A DNA stretch of 11,084 nt from Cyanobacteriota bacterium (GTDB taxonomy: Bacteria; Cyanobacteriota; Cyanobacteriia; SKYG9), in NCBI GenBank assembly GCA_025054735.1, contig JANWZG010000089.1, positions 1 through 11,084 of the forward strand. Direction: 5' to 3'. The position numbers were made by a program, and so were the translations under genes. The notes under the pieces were generated by a model, which saw only the letters and a list, made by a program, of their open reading frames with translations, was not told the DNA's origin and searched no databases. Numbering within the stretch: the stretch's first letter is position 1; the number at the start of each line of letters is the position of its first letter. Shown here piece by piece: positions 1-6,892 of this stretch.

Positions 1-105
1 CAGACGATCGTCATCGTTAGCTTCTACACAGCCAGCAATCCTACAGCCGTGCCATTGATTCAACGAATCCACGGGTCATTTCGACTCATGACTCCACAGC
101 AGTAA
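1..105 (+). CDS. 3' end of an unrecognised gene (partial)
   Basis: Frame 1 of the + strand is open from the first base to a TAA at 103-105, giving 34 residues that begin QTIVIVSFYTASNPTA and end FRLMTPQQ. The other two + frames are closed within this stretch, and the - strand holds only very short ORFs. The start and most of the protein lie outside the window. The visible tail is mixed hydrophobic and polar with no motif I recognise, so I assign no function. It converges on petJ, with the petJ terminator just beyond its stop. A 34-codon open frame could be chance, so this call is tentative. Confidence 0.4.
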   Translation, partial: QTIVIVSFYTASNPTAVPLIQRIHGSFRLMTPQQ

Positions 106-117
106 TTTCAAATAGCT

Positions 118-148
118 AAAAAGACCCCCCGATGTCACCATCGAGGGG
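118..148 (-). terminator. Rho-independent terminator of petJ
   Basis: Read on the - strand, CCCCTCGATG, a GTGA loop and CATCGGGGGG form a 10-bp stem (one G-T pair), followed directly by TCTTTTT. It begins 30 bp after the petJ stop codon. The U-tract exists only in the petJ direction, so the terminator acts on petJ and not on the convergent gene from the left edge. Confidence 0.9.
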
Positions 149-178
149 CTAAGGGTGAAACTCAAGATCAGGGAAGCA

Positions 179-541
179 TTAGCCCTTCCAGCCCTTGGCA
201 GCTTGATCAGCTACATAGCTAGCAACATCTACAATCTGATCCTTAGACAGGCGACCACCAAAGGCAGGCATCGCGTTCTTGCCGTTCGTAACTTGATAGG
301 CGATCGCAGCTACGGGATCCTCATCGTACTTATCCAAGTACTTAGACAATGCATCCGCCTTCAATGTCTTGTTAGCCATAATGACATTGGCTCCGCCCAT
401 GTGACAAGCAGCGCAGTTGGCACCGAAAATTTTGGCACCATTCGCTAAGTCTGCCGCCAGAGCAGGACGACTAAAAGCAACGGAAACAACGGCGATCGCT
501 GCCAGAACGATGGACACAACCTTACTCAACGCTTTCAACAC
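179..541 (-). CDS. petJ: Cytochrome c6 precursor
   Basis: Soluble c-type cytochrome of the thylakoid lumen that carries electrons from cytochrome b6f to photosystem I (alternative to plastocyanin) or to the terminal oxidase. I choose the GTG at 541 (120 aa): AGGAG sits five bases before it, inside what would be coding if the upstream ATG at 565 were used. Residues 1-29 form a Sec signal peptide (MLKALSK, hydrophobic core, then RPALA), with mature ADLANGAKIF following. Heme is attached at CAACH (mature C14, C17, H18). The likely axial Met is in NAMPAFGG (about mature M62). The C-terminal helix DVASYVADQAAKGW is typical of the family. The mature protein is about 91 residues, a few longer than the usual 85-89, from extra residues around KYLDKYDEDP. 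It is monocistronic, with its own terminator. Copper control is common in this family, but no operator is evident. Confidence 0.95.
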   Translation of the reverse strand: MLKALSKVVSIVLAAIAVVSVAFSRPALAADLANGAKIFGANCAACHMGGANVIMANKTLKADALSKYLDKYDEDPVAAIAYQVTNGKNAMPAFGGRLSKDQIVDVASYVADQAAKGWKG

Positions 542-861
542 AGTTCTCCTCTTATAAACAATCACTACGATCTCTCATCTATATTGTGCCTTACGTAGGA
601 TCCTTATAGAACCAATACACAAGCCTAATCTAGGTTACAGTCAAAAAAAAACTAGCACAAGTACTGGATATACTTTGCGGTATTTTTTCAGCAGGTCGGC
701 AGTTGGTTACGAATGTTAACATTCTGGAGTTGTAGGAAGCAGTGGCCACGATCGTTCAACAGTTAATGAAACCACTCCCGTCGCTGATTACCCTAGCAGA
801 GTACAACTAGCAACCAGTAGCTAATTCAATGCACCTAACCGTATATTGAAGCGACGAACCT
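542..861. other. Divergent intergenic region petJ / bestrophin
   Basis: About 320 bp with no ORF worth calling. It should hold both divergent promoters. On the petJ side, TATAGA (583 to 578, - strand) is a possible -10 about 37 bp before the GTG, without a good -35. On the channel side, TATATT at 842-847 is a possible -10 only 15 bp before the ATG. It also holds a run of nine A at 643-651, a short inverted repeat CCTA-N3-TAGG near 623-633 and the 14-bp palindrome at 711-724. Confidence 0.6.
711..724. promoter_or_regulatory. 14-bp perfect palindrome, candidate operator
   Basis: GAATGTTAACATTC is identical to its reverse complement over all 14 bases and has no loop, which is the form expected of a site for a dimeric DNA-binding protein rather than an RNA hairpin. 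It lies about 170 bp before petJ and 138 bp before the bestrophin gene. I cannot match it to a regulator: it lacks the GTA-N8-TAC form of NtcA sites. Confidence 0.35.
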
Positions 862-1782
862 ATGAGAGGACAACGTCATTGGTTTCAGATGGCTATCCAA
901 TTGCGGGGATCAGTCATTCCTGCAATTTTGCCTCGAACAGTCATCTGTGGCTTGTTTGGAGTTTTGATTTCACTCCTGCATCACTATCAGTTCCCAGTAT
1001 CCCAGCCAGCCCTCGGTAGCGTGATCCCCAGTATTGTATTGGGTCTGCTGCTTGTCTTTCGCACTAACACTGCCTATGAGCGTTTTTGGGAAGGTCGCAA
1101 AGCTTGGGGGCAACTCGTCAATACTTCACGCAATCTAGCCCGACAGATTTGGGTCGCCGTGCCTGCTCACAACTCTACGGAGTATCAGCAAAAGATTGCT
1201 GCCCTCAAGCTACTGGTTGCCTTTGCGGTCTGCACCAAGCTGCATCTCCGCCAACAGCGGGTGAATGCTGAAGTAGAGGTTTTAGTAAGCACTCAACAAT
1301 TCCGACAACTTCAGGATATGAACAACCCTCCCCTAGAGGTAGCCCTGTGGTTAGGTGATTATTTACAGCAGCAACATGCTCGTAACTACATTAGTAGTCA
1401 ACAACTTACTGCCATGCATGAACTGCTGAATGTTTTGGTAGATGCCCTTGGAGCTTGCGAGCGCATTCTGAAAACGCCTATGCCCCTAGCCTATGCCATT
1501 CACCTCAAGCAATTACTGATCATCTACTGTTTGTTATTGCCCTTTCAACTGGTAGGGCAGCTAGGATGGCTGACTGGGTTTACGGTTGCCTTAGTTAGTT
1601 TCACCCTATTAGGCATTGAGGAGATTGGTCTAGAAATTGAGAACCCATTTGGCAATGATCCCAATGATCTACCCATAGACACAATTTGTGCCACGATGCT
1701 CCGTAATATTGAAGACTTGATCAAGGTTGGGGATACTCAGCACGTAGCGATCGACAACCCAGATGTTACTTTGAGAGCCTGA
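862..1782 (+). CDS. Bestrophin-family anion channel (UPF0187/YneE-like)
   Basis: Integral membrane protein of the bestrophin family, whose bacterial and chloroplast members are pentameric anion channels; thylakoid members in plants pass chloride and algal ones are linked to bicarbonate. The family signature is clear: FRTNTAYERFWEGRKAWG at residues 66-83, then LVNTSRN, and ENPFGNDPNDLPID at 260-273. Predicted membrane helices lie near 24-40, 52-66, 216-234 and 236-252, with a charged, Gln-rich cytoplasmic stretch between the two pairs (about 100-210). At 306 aa it has the usual bacterial length. The ATG at 862 fits the start of relatives, but there is no good Shine-Dalgarno; a Met at residue 11 is the alternative. 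It stands alone, divergent from petJ. A link to thylakoid ion balance or carbon uptake is inference, and the ion is not readable from sequence. Confidence 0.9.
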   Translation: MRGQRHWFQMAIQLRGSVIPAILPRTVICGLFGVLISLLHHYQFPVSQPALGSVIPSIVLGLLLVFRTNTAYERFWEGRKAWGQLVNTSRNLARQIWVAVPAHNSTEYQQKIAALKLLVAFAVCTKLHLRQQRVNAEVEVLVSTQQFRQLQDMNNPPLEVALWLGDYLQQQHARNYISSQQLTAMHELLNVLVDALGACERILKTPMPLAYAIHLKQLLIIYCLLLPFQLVGQLGWLTGFTVALVSFTLLGIEEIGLEIENPFGNDPNDLPIDTICATMLRNIEDLIKVGDTQHVAIDNPDVTLRA

Positions 1783-1888
1783 TTTCTCAGGTCATTTTGG
1801 GTTTGTTGCTCCAAAACTAGGCAACAGCAATATTACTGATCATTAACAAAAATCCTACGGATAGGTCAGTCAAGGTGATGTATGGGTA

Positions 1889-1901
1889 AGCGAGCCTCGC
1901 T
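1889..1901. repeat. Inverted repeat upstream of the SGNH hydrolase gene
   Basis: AGCGA-GCC-TCGCT, an odd palindrome of 13 bases, sits 12 bp before a TAATAT (1914-1919) that could be the -10 of the hydrolase gene. It may be an operator or chance; there is no T-run, so it is not a terminator of the channel gene. Confidence 0.25.
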
Positions 1902-1943
1902 AGAGGGTTGTTGTAATATGCTTGCCTAGAGGAGCTTTAAGTA

Positions 1944-2960
1944 ATGACTGGACTGCCACTGTTCGCGATCGGACTCTTGCCATCAGATCCGTCACTAGTA
2001 CCGTATCCAACTACCAGTCCCCCAACTTCCTACCCAACTCAGTCCTCCAGAGTAACTATCCCTGAACCTCTCCAGCTTGCCAATAACCCTGCCTCCTATC
2101 CTCACATTTCTTCACCCGAACCCATCGCAGTGCCCATAAGTCAAAAATCTGTCACATTACCCCCATGGCAAGAGCCTCCTAGAGGCTACAGTCACGAGCA
2201 TAGTTCTGCAACATTTACAAAACCCCTGAGAGATTCCTACAACCAGACACCGCTCTCGCCCGATCGTCCGCAATCGGGTGGGCAGCTATATCTTCAGCGC
2301 ATGGCAGCCTTGAAAGCAGGCAAGCTATACACTCGGTTGCCTAACAACAGCTTTCGCGAGGTATGGCAAGGAGTAACTTGGCAGCCTACCTATCAAGACT
2401 GGGTACGGTTGCTAGCACTGGAGGCGGGTGCCACCGCAAGGGGACAGGGAGATAACCGTTTAGCAGTGTTACTAGGGGATTCACTGAGTTTATGGTTACC
2501 CAGTGATAGGTTGCCAAGTGGCCAGCTCTGGTTAAATCAGAGTATTTCTGGAGATACAACGGGCAATGTGTTAAAACGGTTGCCACTGCTAGCAAACACT
2601 CGCCCTGCTATTATCTATGTCATGGTGGGGATCAATGATCTGAGAAGGGGCATCGACGATCGTACAATTGCCATTAACCTATATCAAATTGCGAGGCAAC
2701 TTCGGCAACAGCACCCACAGGCACATATTGTGATGCAATCTATCTTACCTACTCGGTATGATGCCATCCCTGCTCCTCGTGTTGAGCGACTCAATCGCGC
2801 CCTAGCTGCAATCGCACTGCACACTAATACTACCTACATGGATTTAGCAGCCGACTTCAGTGACGATCGCGGCAATTTACGGCGAGACCTCACAACCGAT
2901 GGGCTGCACCTTAGTTCCCGTGGTTATGAGGTCTGGCAATCTGCACTCAACAGATTCTAG
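1944..2960 (+). CDS. SGNH/GDSL-family hydrolase with Pro/Ser-rich N-terminal region
   Basis: Probable lipase/esterase-type hydrolase (substrate unknown). The SGNH blocks are all present in the C-terminal half: GDSLS with nucleophile Ser180; ISGDTT with oxyanion-hole Gly203; GINDL with Asn231; and DGLHLS with Asp319 and His322 completing the triad. Residues about 20-115 are rich in Pro, Ser and Thr and look disordered, like a spacer. The N-terminus (MTGLPLFAIGLLP) is mildly hydrophobic but lacks positive charges, so a signal peptide is doubtful. The start is supported by AGAGGAG at 1928-1934, nine bases before the ATG. At 338 aa it is longer than a bare SGNH domain because of the N-terminal spacer. 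It converges with gap2, with 43 bp between the stops. Cell-wall or glycan deacylation is possible but not shown. Confidence 0.87.
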   Translation: MTGLPLFAIGLLPSDPSLVPYPTTSPPTSYPTQSSRVTIPEPLQLANNPASYPHISSPEPIAVPISQKSVTLPPWQEPPRGYSHEHSSATFTKPLRDSYNQTPLSPDRPQSGGQLYLQRMAALKAGKLYTRLPNNSFREVWQGVTWQPTYQDWVRLLALEAGATARGQGDNRLAVLLGDSLSLWLPSDRLPSGQLWLNQSISGDTTGNVLKRLPLLANTRPAIIYVMVGINDLRRGIDDRTIAINLYQIARQLRQQHPQAHIVMQSILPTRYDAIPAPRVERLNRALAAIALHTNTTYMDLAADFSDDRGNLRRDLTTDGLHLSSRGYEVWQSALNRF

Positions 2961-3003
2961 AGATTAGTTCTAGCTAACAGAGCTTAATATCCCACTAAAG
3001 CAC

Positions 3004-4020
3004 CTAGGCTTTCCATTTCTGAGCCATAAGTTCTGCCAAATCAACAACGCGCTGGCTATAGCCCCACTCATTGTCATACCAAGCAACCACTTTCACCATG
3101 TTGCCACCCATTACCAAGGTCAACTCAGCATCCACAATAGATGAGGTATCTGTCCCTTGATAATCACAAGACACTAGTGGCAGGTCACTATAGCCCAAAA
3201 TACCCTTGAGGTGACCTTCAGAAGCAGCCTTGATGACTTCATTGACTTGCTCTGCGATCGTCGGCTTCTCAACTTCTACAACCAAGTCTACGATCGAAAC
3301 ATTAGGAGTGGGAACCCGCAGAGCAATACCATTTAACTTGCCTTGCATCTCTGGAATGACCAAAGCCACTGCCTTAGCCGCACCTGTAGAGGTTGGTACG
3401 ATATTCATGGCGGCTGCCCGTGCTCGACGTAAGTCACGGTGGCTAGCATCCAACAAGCGCTGGTCACCTGTGTAGCTGTGGGTAGTGGTCATCGTGCCTT
3501 TGACAATGCCAAAATTTTCGTGCAATACCTTAACGATCGGTGCCAAGCAGTTAGTAGTACAGCTTGCATTACTTACCACAGTGTACTTGTCGTGATCATA
3601 CTGCTCGTGGTTAACCCCCATCACAAAGGTACCGACTTCGCTACCCTTAGCAGGAGCAGTAATCAGTACTTTTTTCGCCCCAGCGCTAATGTGCTTGCTT
3701 GCGCCCTCATAGCTCACAAACACACCTGTCGCTTCAATCACTAGGTCAATTTCCCAGTCTTTCCAAGGTAGGTTTTCAGGATTGCGGTCAGAGACACACT
3801 TCACCGTCTTACCGTTAACAGTAATCGTGTTAGCATCGGCTGAAATGTCGGCATCAAATTTACCGAGCATAGAGTCATATCTCAACAAATGCGCGTTGGT
3901 TTTGGGGTCAGATGTATCGTTGATAGCGACGATCTCGAAGTTGCTGTCAGTTCTGCCCAACCAGCACCGCATGAAATTACGGCCAATGCGTCCAAAGCCA
4001 TTAATCGCTACTCTAATCAC
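3004..4020 (-). CDS. gap2: Glyceraldehyde-3-phosphate dehydrogenase, Gap2/GapB type
   Basis: Interconverts 1,3-bisphosphoglycerate and glyceraldehyde-3-phosphate. The Gap2 type of cyanobacteria serves the Calvin cycle and uses NADP(H) as well as NAD(H). The Rossmann start INGFGRIGRNF is at residues 6-16. INDTSDPKTNAHLLRYDS (33-50) is characteristic of the Gap2/chloroplast GapA-B group; the Thr after the Asp fits dual cofactor use. The catalytic centre is SNASCTTNC with Cys154, and His181 lies in TTTHSYTGDQ. SHRDLRRARAAA and the C-terminal WYDNEWGYSQRVVDLAE are conserved. The 338 aa match full length, with no CP12-like C-terminal extension. Translation starts at GTG 4020, with GAGGG seven bases upstream. 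An extended -10 (TGGTATGAT, 4071-4079) lies about 50 bp upstream, so it probably has its own promoter rather than depending on nadD. Confidence 0.96.
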   Translation of the reverse strand: MIRVAINGFGRIGRNFMRCWLGRTDSNFEIVAINDTSDPKTNAHLLRYDSMLGKFDADISADANTITVNGKTVKCVSDRNPENLPWKDWEIDLVIEATGVFVSYEGASKHISAGAKKVLITAPAKGSEVGTFVMGVNHEQYDHDKYTVVSNASCTTNCLAPIVKVLHENFGIVKGTMTTTHSYTGDQRLLDASHRDLRRARAAAMNIVPTSTGAAKAVALVIPEMQGKLNGIALRVPTPNVSIVDLVVEVEKPTIAEQVNEVIKAASEGHLKGILGYSDLPLVSCDYQGTDTSSIVDAELTLVMGGNMVKVVAWYDNEWGYSQRVVDLAELMAQKWKA

Positions 4021-4070
4021 TGTACTGCCCTCTGTTTACTAAGCTCGGTAAATAAGAATTATTGACCCAG

Positions 4071-4079
4071 ATCATACCA
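4071..4079 (-). promoter_or_regulatory. Candidate extended -10 of gap2
   Basis: On the - strand TGGTATGAT reads as an extended -10 (TGn plus TATGAT, five of six to consensus). It would give a leader of roughly 40-45 nt before the GTG start. No good -35 is seen, which an extended -10 can tolerate. Confidence 0.35.
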
Positions 4080-4202
4080 TTCCAGTAGTCATAACTTGCG
4101 GTGTAGATTTAAGGAGTTGATTCAACCTAAGACACCCAAGACACCGTAGGCTACAAGCCTGTTTCAGCCGCATAGCGTCTAGTACTGACTGTTGTCTAAT
4201 GC

Positions 4203-4832
4203 TTAGGAATTGGTGGGAAAATTTGGCTGATATAAGCGATGGGCAGTGATGTAAGCTCTGACTGCATCAGGCACCAAATAACGAATAGACTGTCCTTGCT
4301 GGACATATTGTCGAATCAAGCTAGATGACAGGCCGATCAATGGCATGTGTAACAGTTGCCAGCAGTTGGATGGCATATCAGGTGGAATGATCATCTCGTG
4401 ACCACTGCGAGGTGCGATTAACCAGACACATCGGGTTATTAGATCGTGATAGCGATACCATTTGGGTAGGGTCTGCAGAGCATCAGTGCCGATGATCCAA
4501 AACCAGCATCGATCGGGGTAACGGTCTTGTAGGTTAACCAATGTATCAATCGCGAAGGATCGTCCGGTTTGGGCTTCATCGTCGGTGGAAACGGTGAAAT
4601 GAGGGTGGTCAGCGATTGCCCGTTGAACCATAGCTAGACGGTGTACCAGGGGTGTGGGTTGGGCTACCCGTTTGTAATGGGGGTTACTAGTTGGAATCCA
4701 AATCACAACATCTAAGTGAGCTTGGCTCTGAGCAGTTTCAGCCATTACTAAGTGTCCCCAGTGAACTGGGTCAAACGTACCTCCTAAGATCCCTATCCGT
4801 TGCGCTAATGCCAATGAGGGGTTAATTGTCAT
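4203..4832 (-). CDS. nadD: Nicotinate-nucleotide adenylyltransferase
   Basis: Transfers AMP from ATP to nicotinate mononucleotide to give deamido-NAD, the penultimate step of NAD synthesis in the cytoplasm. The nucleotidyltransferase signature GGTFDPVHWGH is at residues 17-27 (the HxGH motif uses His24 and His27). IPTSNPHYK, IIGTDAL (about 113-119) and LSSSLIR (168-174, the family SSTxIR-type motif) follow in the expected order. I choose the ATG at 4832 (209 aa, normal length), four bases after AAGGG. The frame stays open back to an ATG at 4958 (251 aa), but those 42 residues resemble no NadD extension and cover hairpin-forming leader DNA. It lies upstream of gap2 on the same strand with a 182-bp gap, so a shared transcript is possible but not needed. 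Confidence 0.92.
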   Translation of the reverse strand: MTINPSLALAQRIGILGGTFDPVHWGHLVMAETAQSQAHLDVVIWIPTSNPHYKRVAQPTPLVHRLAMVQRAIADHPHFTVSTDDEAQTGRSFAIDTLVNLQDRYPDRCWFWIIGTDALQTLPKWYRYHDLITRCVWLIAPRSGHEMIIPPDMPSNCWQLLHMPLIGLSSSLIRQYVQQGQSIRYLVPDAVRAYITAHRLYQPNFPTNS

Positions 4833-4868
4833 ACAGCCCTTGAGTTCACGAGGGAAATCCGTAAAATA

Positions 4869-4892
4869 CTCTACAAGAACGAAATTGTAGAG
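4869..4892 (-). promoter_or_regulatory. Hairpin in the nadD 5' leader (attenuator-like)
   Basis: In the direction of nadD, CTCTACAA, an 8-base loop TTTCGTTC and TTGTAGAG form a perfect 8-bp stem, followed by TATTTTAC. It ends 36 bp before the nadD ATG. The stem is only half GC and the U-tract is interrupted, so termination would be weak. Confidence 0.4.
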
Positions 4893-5136
4893 GTGAGTGT
4901 TGGGAATGACACGATCAACGATCGTCGAGTTCACTATGCTCACAGAGCAGGTGTGCACTATTTCTCAAGGCTATACAATTCACCAGTAATGGTTTGAATA
5001 GGTACTAATTCTTGAGATAAGGACTTTACAGGGTCTTCATGGTTCAGAGAAGAGCTGTGACTCGCTAGCTACTAGTAGCAACTCTTGGTTGAGTCAGTCA
5101 TGGGGCTTGAGTCACGCTTAGGGCACTACGTAGCTA

Positions 5137-5154
5137 CTTAACTAACTTAACTAA
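5137..5154. repeat. Tandem 9-bp repeat, two copies
   Basis: CTTAACTAA occurs twice without a spacer, about 130 bp before the murC start and 60 bp upstream of the candidate -10. Two direct copies could be a binding site or slippage. Confidence 0.6.
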
Positions 5155-5214
5155 ATCTTGTTACTAGATTTATTGAGGTTGTGGAAACTATCCAATCAAG
5201 CGGGTTGCTGATAG

Positions 5215-5220
5215 TATGAT
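5215..5220 (+). promoter_or_regulatory. Candidate -10 of murC
   Basis: TATGAT matches five of six bases of the -10 consensus and lies 65 bp before the murC ATG. The hexamer 17 bp upstream (CCAATC) is a poor -35, so this is a weak call. Confidence 0.25.
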
Positions 5221-5285
5221 GGTGCCTAAATATTCCGCAGATTTGTTGGTAAGGGCTTTGAATTTTGGTGTGAGGATTACGTTTA

Positions 5286-6845
5286 ATGCTGCCAACTGCT
5301 ATTGATATAGATGGAAAACCGTTTCACTTTATTGGCATAGGCGGAATTGGGATGTCTGCGCTTGCCTATGTGTTAGCAAAACGCCATCTTCCAGTGTCTG
5401 GTTCAGATACTCGGCTTAATCATATAACTCAACGCCTAGCGGAGGTGGGGGTTCATATCTTTGCTAGCCAGGACTCTAAGAATTTGGATTGGTTCCGACC
5501 AGTGGAGCTAGCTCAGTCAAGGCAGCCTGTTGAGGGCACTAAAGCGACAGGATCGACCGTTGCTCTAGAGGTACGGCCTGACGTTATGTCTGAGGGGGTG
5601 TCTCGGCTATCACCTGCGGTTAATCGCAGTGCTCCGCAAATTATCTGCTCGACTGCTATTAGTCATACCAACGCTGAATACCAAGCCGCTCGCAGCTTGG
5701 GGTATCCTATTTTTCATCGATCGGACGTGTTGGCAGCACTAATTCAGCGCTATCGCAGTGTTGCTGTGGCGGGAACTCACGGCAAAACCACTACTAGCAG
5801 CATGATTGGCTATATGATGCTAAAGGCAGGTCTGGATCCAACGATTGTAGTGGGTGGTGAGGTAGAAGCATGGCAAGGCAATGCTAGGGTCGGGCATAGT
5901 GATTATCTTGTAGCTGAAGCTGATGAATCGGATGGCTCCCTAGTGAAACATGCTGCCTACATTGGTGTAATTACCAACATTGAGCTGGATCATCCTGATT
6001 ACTACAGCAGCTTAGATGAAGTGGTTGCTGTGTTTAAGACCTTTGCCCAGCAGTGCCAAATAGTTGTTGGTAGCATTGATTGCCCCACAGTGCGGGATCA
6101 AGTGCGGCCCAATATTTCCTACAGCCTATATGCAGATGTAGGTGCTGATTATTACGTAGATCAGGTTACCTACTATGGCGATCGCACGGAAGCTAGGGTT
6201 TGGGAGCGTGGCAGCCTCCTAGGAACCTTAGAGCTACAGGTGTTGGGTAAGCACAACTTGAGTAATGCCTTGGCAACAATCGCCGTAGGCCGACAACTGA
6301 ACCTAGAGTTTGGGACGATCGCAGAAGCACTAGCTAGCTTTACTGGGGCACGACGGCGGTTTGAGCACCGTGGCTATGCCATGGGCATCACCTTTGTAGA
6401 TGACTATGCTCACCACCCCAGCGAAATTAAAGTGACGCTAGCAGCAGCTCAGTTAGCCCTGAGCCAAAATCGTCAACGGGGCCAAATGTCATCCCGGTTG
6501 GTGGCTATTTTTCAACCTCACCGCTATAGTCGCACCCAGGCATTGTTTGACGAGTTTGCCACCGCCTTTGGTGATGCTGATGTGGTTGTAGTCACGGACA
6601 TCTATAGTGCTGGGGAGCCAAATCCTCATAACCTTAGTGGTCGCCAATTGGCTGATGCTATTGCACAACATCACCCCAATGTTCACTACGTACAATCGGT
6701 TATTTCACTGCCGGATATGTTGCCTGGCTTGCTTCAGCCTGGCGATATGGCTTTATTCTTAGGGGCAGGTAATGTCAATCAAGCAATTCCCAAACTGCTG
6801 GAATTTTACCAAGAAAACCAAGCCGTAGCCCTAAACTGCGCCTAG
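5286..6845 (+). CDS. murC: UDP-N-acetylmuramate--L-alanine ligase
   Basis: Cytoplasmic Mur ligase that uses ATP to add L-alanine to UDP-MurNAc, the first residue of the peptidoglycan stem peptide. The N-terminal UDP-binding domain begins with FHFIGIGGIGMSALAYVLA (13-31) and SGSD (38-41). The central domain has the P-loop GTHGKTTT (163-170, Lys167), EADESDGS (211-218) and NIELDHPDYY (231-240). GKHNLSNA (321-328), RRFEHRG, DDYAHHPSE (372-380) and FQPHRYSR (409-416) are all Mur-ligase signatures. At 519 aa it is longer than typical (about 460-490), largely from a polar loop of some 45 residues at about 70-117 in the N-terminal domain. The start ATG follows AGGA by nine bases. murB follows by 47 bp on the same strand. 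Confidence 0.96.
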   Translation: MLPTAIDIDGKPFHFIGIGGIGMSALAYVLAKRHLPVSGSDTRLNHITQRLAEVGVHIFASQDSKNLDWFRPVELAQSRQPVEGTKATGSTVALEVRPDVMSEGVSRLSPAVNRSAPQIICSTAISHTNAEYQAARSLGYPIFHRSDVLAALIQRYRSVAVAGTHGKTTTSSMIGYMMLKAGLDPTIVVGGEVEAWQGNARVGHSDYLVAEADESDGSLVKHAAYIGVITNIELDHPDYYSSLDEVVAVFKTFAQQCQIVVGSIDCPTVRDQVRPNISYSLYADVGADYYVDQVTYYGDRTEARVWERGSLLGTLELQVLGKHNLSNALATIAVGRQLNLEFGTIAEALASFTGARRRFEHRGYAMGITFVDDYAHHPSEIKVTLAAAQLALSQNRQRGQMSSRLVAIFQPHRYSRTQALFDEFATAFGDADVVVVTDIYSAGEPNPHNLSGRQLADAIAQHHPNVHYVQSVISLPDMLPGLLQPGDMALFLGAGNVNQAIPKLLEFYQENQAVALNCA

Positions 6846-6864
6846 ACCTGTGTAGGTGTCTAGG
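6841..6864 (+). terminator. Hairpin at the murC stop, possible weak terminator or attenuator
   Basis: CCTAGAC and GTCTAGG form a perfect 7-bp stem with a 10-base loop, starting in the last codon and stop of murC. It is followed by TCTTGTTGTT, T-rich but interrupted by G. It could reduce murB expression relative to murC or stabilise the murC 3' end; full termination seems unlikely given the short spacing to murB. Confidence 0.35.
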
Positions 6865-6892
6865 TCTTGTTGTTACCCTAGCAGTAGCAATC

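Larger units (their letters stand above)
4833..5285. other. Divergent intergenic region nadD / murC
   Basis: About 450 bp, with no gene beyond the doubtful upstream extension of nadD. It holds an 8-bp hairpin at 4869-4892 and an inverted repeat ACGATC-AAC-GATCGT at 4911-4925, both in the nadD leader. TGACTC occurs at 5058-5063 and its complement within TTGAGTCA at 5089-5096 and 5107-5114. A tandem repeat of CTTAACTAA lies at 5137-5154, and an inverted repeat TAAATC-N9-GATTTA near 5151-5172. TATGAT at 5215-5220 is a possible murC -10, giving a leader near 60 nt. Confidence 0.6.

Noticed and set aside
155..448. 97-aa ORF on the + strand opposite petJ
   Set aside because: Shadow of the petJ coding sequence; the - strand frame has a full cytochrome c6 with heme motif.
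2942..3012. Possible bidirectional terminator between the SGNH gene and gap2
   Set aside because: Only 5-bp stems (CTAGA/TCTAG and AAAGC/GCTTT) overlapping the stop codons, with no proper U-tract.
3230..4042. Three + strand ORFs opposite gap2
   Set aside because: Antisense shadows of a full-length conserved GAPDH with no ribosome sites or motifs.
4129..4160. AAGACACC repeated at a 9-bp period and a small AGGCT-ACA-AGCCT hairpin between nadD and gap2
   Set aside because: Two short copies and a 5-bp stem without a T-run on either strand are too weak to call a terminator or regulatory element.
4833..4958. 42-residue N-terminal extension of nadD
   Set aside because: NadD proteins normally begin close to the GGTFDPVHxGH motif; the internal ATG at 4832 has AAGGG before it and the extension covers hairpin DNA.
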